Origin: Ridgeia piscesae
Taxonomy: Eukaryota; Annelida; Polychaeta; Sabellida; Siboglinidae
Length of the DNA stretch: 64,000 bases
Assembly (NCBI GenBank): GCA_025642075.2
Contig: JAODUO010000055.1
Location: 90,001-154,000, forward strand
Direction: 5' to 3'
Notes under the pieces: generated by a model
Seen by the model: the letters and a program-made list of their open reading frames with translations, nothing else
Database searches by the model: none
Told to the model about the DNA's origin: nothing
Made by a program: the position numbers and the translations under genes
In this document: positions 57,501 to 64,000 of the stretch, piece after piece
Position numbering within the stretch: position 1 is the first letter of the stretch
How the letters are laid out: each line of letters opens with the position of its first letter

Positions 57501-58795
57501 TGAGCATGAGGGGCGGCCGTAGACACGCCGTGTGGTAGCCTACGTCACACTGGTCACACAGCAGTATCTGTCAACACAAGCCTACGTCACACAACAGTAT
57601 TTGTCAATATGGCCCTATCTCAGACAGCAGTATCTCTCAACTCAAGCCTACGTCACACAGGTCGTGCAGCAGTACTTGTCAACTCAAGCCTACACCACAC
57701 AGGTCATGCAGCAGTACTTGTCAACTCAAGCCTACATCACACAGGTCGTGCAGCAGTACTTGTCAACTCAAGCCTACATCACACAGGTCATGCAGCAGTA
57801 CTTGTCAACACAAGCCTACATCACACAGGTCGTGCAGCAGTACTTGTCAACACAAGCCTACATCACACAGGTCGTGCAGCAGTACTTGTCAACTCAAGCC
57901 TACATCACACAGGTCGTGCAGCAGTACTTGTCAACACAAGCCTACATCACACAGGTCGTGCAGCAGTACTTGTCAACACAAGCCTACATCACACAGGTCG
58001 TGCAGCAGTACTTGTCAACACAAGCCTACATCACACAGGTCGTGCAGCAGTACTTGTCAACACAAGCCTACATCACACAGGTCGTGCAGCAGTACTTGTC
58101 AACACAAGCCTACATCACACAGTGCACAAGTGACACAGACTTGATATTGAAAGTTTCTTAATAAGTCCAATTTGGAAATATTACCTGACAAAACATATAA
58201 ACACAATAAATAATGTACAGCATTTTAATCCAATTAAATTGTTAAGTGTTTATTGGTTTTCTTGTTTAAAGTTAATCAGTTTGTTTACACCCGTCTTCTG
58301 CTGTATCCAATTACTTATATAGATAATAAATACAACTTTCAATGTTAGAAAACAAAGCACAACATTTAGTGCACTGCAAGGACTTGGAGTACATTCCATT
58401 ATTATAAGACAGACTTGGAGTACATTCCATTATTATAAGAGAGACTTGGAGTACAGTCCATTATCATAAGGCGGACTTGAAATACATTCAATCATAATGA
58501 GAGGAACTTGGTGTATGTTCCATTACAACGAGAGGACTTGGAGTACATTCCATCATAATGAGATGGACTTGGAGTAAATACCATTACAATGAGAGGAACA
58601 TCAAGTGCATTCCGTTACACTCACTGTGACTCAGAGTGCAGCCAACTTCCATATAATGCATACGGGGTGAGCCAGGGATATGTTCACTACCCCTAGGTTG
58701 TGAGGGTGGTGTATTTTAGATACTAACCAGTTCTGGGTGAGAAGCTTTGCCACAGCGAGTACAGTTGGTCTCATCCAAGTCCTCCACACCTTTCT
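47802..58795 (-). CDS. RSF1: RSF1, remodeling and spacing factor 1: last eight coding exons
   Basis: Eight exons with matching phases join on the minus strand: 58795-58728, 57567-57463, 54018-53939, 53538-53490, 52741-52399, 50644-50335, 49195-49023 and 48595-47802. They encode a C4HC3 PHD finger ([38 protein letters not shown]), a coiled segment, the RSF1-specific block [15 protein letters not shown], a long basic/acidic region ending [11 protein letters not shown], three G-x-G-K-D-I repeats, an acidic/serine-rich region, and a terminus DLVKFVIQE resembling the conserved family end. RSF1 partners the ISWI ATPase SNF2H in the RSF complex, which spaces nucleosomes in the nucleus; the PHD finger reads histones. 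The N-terminal half must lie beyond position 64000. Introns are packed with minisatellites that touch the splice sites. Confidence 0.94.
48596..49022. other. RSF1 intron between exons g and h
   Basis: A 427-bp intron without repeats, one of the few array-free introns of the gene. Confidence 0.8.
49023..49195 (-). CDS. RSF1: RSF1 exon g: acidic to basic, [10 protein letters not shown]
   Basis: A 173-bp exon between TGTCACAG and TTCG|GTAAGA. It encodes [20 protein letters not shown] and then a strongly basic arginine cluster that probably includes a nuclear localisation signal. Phases agree on both sides. Confidence 0.88.
49447..49755. mobile_element. 309-bp MITE, Harbinger-like, in an RSF1 intron
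   Basis: The ends are imperfect ~40-bp inverted repeats. Left: GGCTGACTTCGGTTGAGCTA then CTCGAGTTACTCGCGTAAC. The reverse of the right end: GGCCTACTTCGATTGAGCTA then CGCGAGTAACTCGCGTAAC. TTA occurs immediately outside both ends (49444-49446 and 49756-49758), the 3-bp target duplication typical of PIF/Harbinger. No coding sequence is present. Confidence 0.82.
49781..49945 (+). repeat. 19-bp minisatellite, about 9 units
   Basis: The unit is CTCTATCTAGTAGTGTCTA with GTA(T/G)(C/T)TA variants. It lies just beyond the MITE in the same RSF1 intron. Confidence 0.95.
49946..50334. other. RSF1 intron, part, nothing recognised
   Basis: Unique-looking sequence between the 19-bp array and the donor of exon f. 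Loosely repeated TACTTACT words occur near 50180-50335 and include the exon f donor. Confidence 0.5.
50335..50644 (-). CDS. RSF1: RSF1 exon f: G-x-G-K-D-I repeats
   Basis: A 310-bp exon between TCAACAG and AGA|GTAAGT. It contains [18 protein letters not shown] and [10 protein letters not shown], three spaced copies of a motif present as G-R-G-K-D-I-S-T in vertebrate RSF1. [10 protein letters not shown] basic stretch and an acidic [12 protein letters not shown] end follow. Confidence 0.92.
50645..51150. other. RSF1 intron, part, nothing recognised
   Basis: Unique-looking sequence upstream of the exon f acceptor, AT-rich near 50700-50900. Confidence 0.5.
51155..52399 (-). repeat. 21-bp minisatellite carrying a 5' splice site in most units, about 55 units
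   Basis: Read on the minus strand, the unit is ACTGTGTCACGTAAGTCAAC plus C, and every typical unit contains CAC|GTAAGT or CAT|GTAAGT. The first unit is the real donor of RSF1 exon e (exon ends TCAC, then GTAAGT). Units become irregular below about 51290. Frames of about 300 codons open on both strands are due to the 21-bp periodicity. Confidence 0.96.
52399..52741 (-). CDS. RSF1: RSF1 exon e: charged region and [11 protein letters not shown]
   Basis: A 343-bp exon from after TTATCCAG to TCAC|GTAAGT. It opens [20 protein letters not shown], continues as long arginine/glutamate helices, then [20 protein letters not shown], corresponding to the family S-Y-R-F-D-E-F-D block. Both edges abut arrays: a 21-bp G/T-rich one at the acceptor and the 21-bp donor array at the 3' end. 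The last codons GAG TCA C are themselves part of the repeat unit. Confidence 0.93.
52755..53060 (-). repeat. ~21-bp degenerate array beside the exon e acceptor
   Basis: Plus-strand words GGGGTCAA(A/C)(C/T)ATTGTCACTC repeat about 14 times with variable spacing. The array begins about 15 bp from the acceptor of RSF1 exon e. Confidence 0.88.
53061..53489. other. RSF1 intron between exons d and e, unique part
   Basis: AT-rich intron sequence, nothing recognised. Confidence 0.5.
53490..53538 (-). CDS. RSF1: RSF1 exon d: [15 protein letters not shown] block
   Basis: A 49-bp exon between TTTCTAG and ACC|GTAAGT. It completes a split arginine and encodes [16 protein letters not shown], the most recognisable RSF1 family motif. 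Confidence 0.95.
53539..53938. other. RSF1 intron between exons c and d
   Basis: A 400-bp AT-rich intron without tandem repeats. Confidence 0.6.
53939..54018 (-). CDS. RSF1: RSF1 exon c: coiled segment after the PHD finger
   Basis: An 80-bp exon between GTTGTAG and AG|GTTTGA. It encodes [20 protein letters not shown] plus NDRLVK, a helical segment matching the conserved L-E-x-Q-L-x-x-L-D stretch of the family. The donor GTTTGA is weak. Confidence 0.9.
54044..56605 (-). repeat. 24-bp minisatellite, about 107 units
   Basis: The plus-strand unit is GTGTAGCCACAGGGGGCAGG plus TCTT. Units vary in the G run (4, 5 or 6), so reading frames shift between [16 protein letters not shown] and L-W-L-H-K-T-C-P. 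Variants AGACACAGG cluster at 54285-54585, and GTCAGG or GTAGG forms are scattered. It fills most of the RSF1 intron between exons b and c and begins about 25 bp from the exon c acceptor. Confidence 0.97.
56606..57285. other. RSF1 intron, unique part
   Basis: Purine-rich start (56606-56690), then unique-looking sequence without genes. Confidence 0.5.
57290..57350 (+). repeat. 12-bp array, five units
   Basis: GGTGTGACAGAA repeated about five times, roughly 110 bp downstream of the exon b donor. Confidence 0.9.
57463..57567 (-). CDS. RSF1: RSF1 exon b: PHD finger core
   Basis: A 105-bp phase-0 exon between TTGACAG and CAG|GTGAG. It encodes 35 residues with C-x-x-C, H-x-x-C and C-x-x-C ligands (LLCDQC, YHTAC, WFCPKC). 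Its first ~30 bases and the acceptor are the template of the adjoining 42-bp array. Confidence 0.96.
57545..58122 (-). repeat. 42-bp minisatellite derived from the exon b acceptor, about 14 units
   Basis: The plus-strand unit is CCTACATCACACAGGTCGTG followed by CAGCAGTACTTGTCAACACAAG. Read on the minus strand each unit parallels the real junction CTTGTGTTGACAG|ATACTGCTGTGTGACC: the repeats have TTGACA then AGTACTGCTGCACGACC. The first unit is the true acceptor and start of RSF1 exon b. The units at 57580-57650 are the most diverged and the distal ones nearly identical. Confidence 0.95.
58123..58379. other. RSF1 intron between exons a and b, unique part
   Basis: AT-rich sequence, nothing recognised. 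Confidence 0.5.
58380..58620 (+). repeat. Degenerate ~33-bp array, about 7 units
   Basis: Units contain GACTTGGAGTACATTCCATT followed by ATTATAAGA or similar, with substantial divergence between copies. Confidence 0.85.
58728..58795 (-). CDS. RSF1: RSF1 exon a: first zinc ligands of the PHD finger
   Basis: A 68-bp exon that follows TTTCTAG, encodes [20 protein letters not shown] and PEL, and ends CTG|GTTAGT. It supplies the first C-x-x-C of the PHD finger. Its acceptor lies only a few bases from the 28-bp array. Confidence 0.93.
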
Positions 58796-58800
58796 CTAGA

Positions 58801-61800
58801 AACACACACCACAGGCACTGAACACACAAACACACAACACAGGCACTGAACACACAAACACACAACACAGGCACTGAACAAACAAACACACAACACAGGC
58901 ACTGAACACACAAACACACAACACAGGCACTGAACACACAAACACACAACACAGGCACTGAACACACAAACACACAACACAGGCACTGAACACACAAACA
59001 CACAACACAGGCACTGAACACACAACATACACACAACACAGGCACTGAACACACAACATACACACAGCAGAGGCACTGAACACACAAACACACAACACAG
59101 GCTCTGAACACACAAACACACAGCAGAGGCTCTGAACACACAAACACACAACACAGGCACGGAATACACAAACACACAAACACACAGCAGAGGCACTGAA
59201 CACACAAACACACAACACAGGCTCTGAACACACAAACACACAGCAGAGGCACTGAACACACAAACACACAGCAGAGGCTCTGAACACACAAACACACAAC
59301 AGAGGCACTGAACACACAAACACACAACACAGGCACTGAACACACAAACACACAGCAGAGGCACTGAACACACAAACACACAACACAGGCACTGAACACA
59401 AACACACAACACAGGCACTGAACACACAAACACACAACACAGGCACTGAACACACAAACACACAGCAGAGGCACTGAACACACAAACACACAACACAGGC
59501 ACTGAACACACAAACACACAACACAGGCACTGAACACATAAACACACAGCAGAGGCACTGAACACACAAACACACAACACAGGCACTGAACACAAACACA
59601 CAACACAGGCACTGAATACACAAACACACAACACAGGCACTGAACACAAACACACAGCAGAGGCACTGAACACACAAACACACAACACAGGCACTGAACA
59701 CACAAACACACAACACAGGCACTGAACACACAAACACACAGCAGAGGCACTGAACACACAAACACACAGCAGAGGCACTGAACACACAAACACACAACAC
59801 AGGCACTGAACACATAAACACACAGCAGAGGCACTGAACACACAAACACACAACACAGGCACTGAACACAAACACACAACACAGGCACTGAATACACAAA
59901 CACACAACACAGGCACTGAACACAAACACACAGCAGAGGCACTGAACACACAAACACACAACACAGGCACTGAACACACAAACACACAACACAGGCACTG
60001 AACACACAAACACACAGCAGAGGCACTGAACACACAAACACACAGCAGAGGCACTGAATACATAAACACACAACACAGGCACTGAACACACAAACACACA
60101 ACACAGGCACTGAACACACAAACACACAACACAGGCACTGAACACACAAACACACAACACAGGAACTGAACACACAAACACACAACACAGGCACTGAATA
60201 CACAAACACACAGCAGAGGCACTGAACACACAAACACACAACACAGGCACTGAACACACAAACACACAGCAGAGGCACTGAACACAAACACACAACACAG
60301 GCACTGAACACATAAACACACAACACAGGAACTGAACACACAACATACACACAACACAGGCACTGAACACACAAACACACAACACAGGTACTGAACACAC
60401 AAACACACAGCAGAGGCACTGAACACACAAACACACAACACAGGCACTGAACACAAACACACAGCAGAGGCACTGAACACACAAACACACAACACAGGCA
60501 CTGAACACACAAACACACAACACAGGCACTGAACACACAAACACACAGCAGAGGCACTGAACACACAAACACACAACACAGGCACTGAACACACAAACAC
60601 ACAGCAGAGGCACTGAACACACAAACACACAGCACAGGTACTGAACACACAAACACACAACACAGGCACTGAACACACAAACACACAACACAGGCACTGA
60701 ACACACAAACACACAACACAGGTACTGAACACACAACATACACACAACACAGGTACTGAACACACAAACACACAACACAGGCACTGAACACAAACACACA
60801 GCAGAGGCACTGAACACACAAACACACAACACAGGCACTGAACACATAAACACACAACACAGGCACTGAACACATAAACACACAACACAGGCACTGAACA
60901 CACAAACACACACAACACAGGCACTGAACACACAAACACACAACACAGGCACTGAACACACAAACACACAGCAGAGGCACTGAACACACAAACACACAAC
61001 ACAGGCACTGAACACACAAACACACAACACAGGCACTGAACACATAAACACACAGCAGAGGCACTGAACACACAAACACACAACACAGGCACTGAACACA
61101 AACACACAACACAGGCACTGAATACACAAACACACAACACAGGCACTGAACACAAACACACAGCAGAGGCACTGAACACACAAACACACAACACAGGCAC
61201 TGAACACACAAACACACAACACAGGCACTGAACACACAAACACACAGCAGAGGCACTGAACACACAAACACACAGCAGAGGCACTGAACACACAAACACA
61301 CAACACAGGCACTGAACACATAAACACACAGCAGAGGCACTGAACACACAAACACACAACACAGGCACTGAACACAAACACACAACACAGGCACTGAATA
61401 CACAAACACACAACACAGGCACTGAACACAAACACACAGCAGAGGCACTGAACACACAAACACACAACACAGGCACTGAACACACAAACACACAACACAG
61501 GCACTGAACACACAAACACACAGCAGAGGCACTGAACACACAAACACACAGCAGAGGCACTGAATACATAAACACACAACACAGGCACTGAACACACAAA
61601 CACACAACACAGGCACTGAACACACAAACACACAACACAGGCACTGAACACACAAACACACAACACAGGAACTGAACACACAAACACACAACACAGGCAC
61701 TGAATACACAAACACACAGCAGAGGCACTGAACACACAAACACACAACACAGGCACTGAACACACAAACACACAGCAGAGGCACTGAACACATAAACACA

Positions 61801-64000
61801 CAACACAGGCACTGAACACATAAACACACAACACAGGAACTGAACACACAACATACACACAACACAGGCACTGAACACACAAACACACAACACAGGTACT
61901 GAACACACAAACACACAGCAGAGGCACTGAACACACAAACACACAACACAGGCACTGAACACAAACACACAGCAGAGGCACTGAACACACAAACACACAA
62001 CACAGGCACTGAACACACAAACACACAACACAGGCACTGAACACACAAACACACAGCAGAGGCACTGAACACACAAACACACAACACAGGCACTGAACAC
62101 ACAAACACACAGCAGAGGCACTGAACACACAAACACACAGCACAGGTACTGAACACACAAACACACAACACAGGCACTGAACACACAAACACACAACACA
62201 GGCACTGAACACACAAACACACAACACAGGTACTGAACACACAACATACACACAACACAGGTACTGAACACACAAACACACAGCAGAGGCACTGAACACA
62301 CAAACACACAACACAGGCACTGAACACATAAACACACAACACAGGCACTGAACACATAAACACACAACACAGGCACTGAACACACAAACACACAACACAG
62401 GTACTGAACACACAAACACACAACAGAGGCACTGAACACACAAACACACAGCAGAGGCTCTGAACACACAAACACACAGCACAGGCACTGAACACACAAA
62501 CACACAGCACAGGCACTGAACACACAAACACACAACACAGGTACTGAACACACAAACACACAGCAGAGGAACTGAACACACAACATACACACAACACAGG
62601 TACTGAATACACAAACACACAGCAGAGGCACTGAACACACAAACACACAACACAGGTACTGAACACACAAACACACAACACAGGTACTGAACACACAAAC
62701 ACACAGCAGAGGAACTGAACACACAACATACACACAACACAGGCACTGAACACATAAACACACAACACAGGCACTGAACACACAAACACACAACACAGGT
62801 ACTGAACACACAAACACACAACATAGGCACTGAACACACAAACACACAACACAGGCACTGAACACAAACACACAGCAGAGGCACTGAACACACAAACACA
62901 CAACACAGGCACTGAACACACAACATACACACAACACAGGCACTGAACACATAAACACACAACACAGGCACTGAACACACAAACACACAACACAGGTACT
63001 GAACACACAAACACACAGCAGAGGAACTGAACACACAACATACACACAACACAGGCACTGAACACATAAACACACAACACAGGCACTGAACACACAAACA
63101 CACAACACAGGTACTGAACACACAAACACACAAACACACAACACAGGCACTGAACACAAACACACAGCAGAGGAACTGAACACACAAACACACAACACAG
63201 GCACTGAACACACAAACACACAACATAGGCACTGAACACACAAACACACAACACAGGCACTGAACACAAACACACAGCAGAGGAACTGAACACACAAACA
63301 CACAACACAGGCACTGAACACACAAACACACAACATAGGCACTGAACACACAAACACACAACACAGGCACTGAACACACAAACACACAACATAGGCACTG
63401 AACACACAAACACACAACACAGGCACTGAACACAAACACACAGCAGAGGAACTGAACACACAAACACACAGCAGAGGCACTGAACACACAAACACACAAC
63501 ACAGGCACTGAACACACAACATACACACAACACAGGTACTGAACACACAAACACACAACACAGGCACTGAACACAAACACACAGCAGAGGCACTGAACAC
63601 ACAAACACACGCACTGAACACACAAACACACAGCAGAGGCACTGAATACACAAACACACAGCAGAGGCACTGAACACACAAACACACAACACAGGTACTG
63701 AACACACAAACACACAACACAGGCACTGAACACACAAACACACAGAAGAGGCACTGAACACACAAACACACAACACAGGCACTGAACACACAAACACACA
63801 GCAGAGGCACTGAACACACAAACACACAACACAGGCACTGAACACACAAACACACAGCAGAGGCACTGAACACACAAACACACAACACAGGCACTGAACA
63901 CACAAACACACAGCAGAGGCACTGAATACACAAACACACAGCAGAGGCACTGAATACACAAACACACAGCAGAGGCACTGAACACACAAACACACAACAC
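58801..64000 (-). repeat. 28-bp minisatellite, at least 5.2 kb, with higher-order structure
   Basis: The plus-strand unit is CACTGAACACACAAACACAC followed by A(A/G)CA(C/G)AGG, repeated about 186 times to the window edge. Units with ACACAGG and with GCAGAGG alternate in complex patterns. Rare types (GAATACAC, ACATAAAC, ACAACATACACAC, and a shortened GAACACAAAC) recur at a spacing of about 1,506 bp, showing a large internal duplication. All three minus-strand frames are open for over 1,700 codons because 28 is not a multiple of three and the unit lacks stops. It lies in the RSF1 intron upstream of exon a and runs into its acceptor. Confidence 0.98.

Noticed and set aside
58716..64000. Minus-strand open frames of 1,734-1,759 codons
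   Set aside because: They consist solely of the 28-bp unit read in rotating frames. Only the last ~25 codons at 58795-58728 are real coding sequence (RSF1 exon a).

Overview
This window is nuclear DNA from an invertebrate animal. It has spliced genes with GT-AG introns, long AT-rich non-coding stretches, LTR, CR1-type, DIRS and pogo transposon remnants, and about thirty tandem-repeat arrays that, by my own boundaries, cover roughly a third of the sequence. The two recognisable host genes and the transposon mix fit a mollusc or another lophotrochozoan. That placement is inference; the species cannot be read from the sequence.

Layout. Positions 1-6,800 hold only minisatellites, microsatellites and a small foldback element. 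Positions 7,145-11,601 are one complete but disabled Ty3/gypsy retrotransposon on the minus strand, with two LTRs and a 5-bp target duplication. Position 12,049 starts a short plus-strand exon that looks like the end of a SAM-domain gene. Positions 14,468-24,926 are a complete three-exon FBXO45/Fsn gene on the plus strand, whose introns carry a truncated CR1-type LINE and several minisatellites. Positions 26,670-30,195 are a 3.5-kb pyrimidine-rich minisatellite. Positions 30,600-43,710 are a transposon graveyard: a foldback element, a LINE reverse-transcriptase fragment, a full-length but frameshifted CR1-like LINE with an ORF1 esterase domain, a DIRS-like tyrosine-recombinase retroelement with inverted terminal repeats, and an internally deleted pogo-like transposon. 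Positions 47,802-58,795 are the last eight exons of RSF1 (remodeling and spacing factor 1) on the minus strand; the gene continues beyond position 64,000. A 5.2-kb 28-bp array fills the end of the window inside an RSF1 intron.

The most unusual feature is how the arrays sit relative to exons. In RSF1, four exon boundaries run directly into a minisatellite and a fifth lies within about 30 bp of one. Two of these arrays contain copies of the splice junction itself: a 21-bp repeat carrying a consensus 5' splice site in nearly every unit, and a 42-bp repeat derived from the acceptor plus the first codons of the PHD-finger exon. In FBXO45 the 3' end of the last coding exon, stop codon included, is tandemly triplicated, and a 31-bp array ends about 30 bp before the last acceptor.

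Most long uninterrupted reading frames in the window (up to 1,759 codons) are products of tandem repeats and should not be taken as genes. FBXO45 (ubiquitin ligase, synapse growth) and RSF1 (ISWI chromatin remodeling) are convergent neighbours with no evident functional link.
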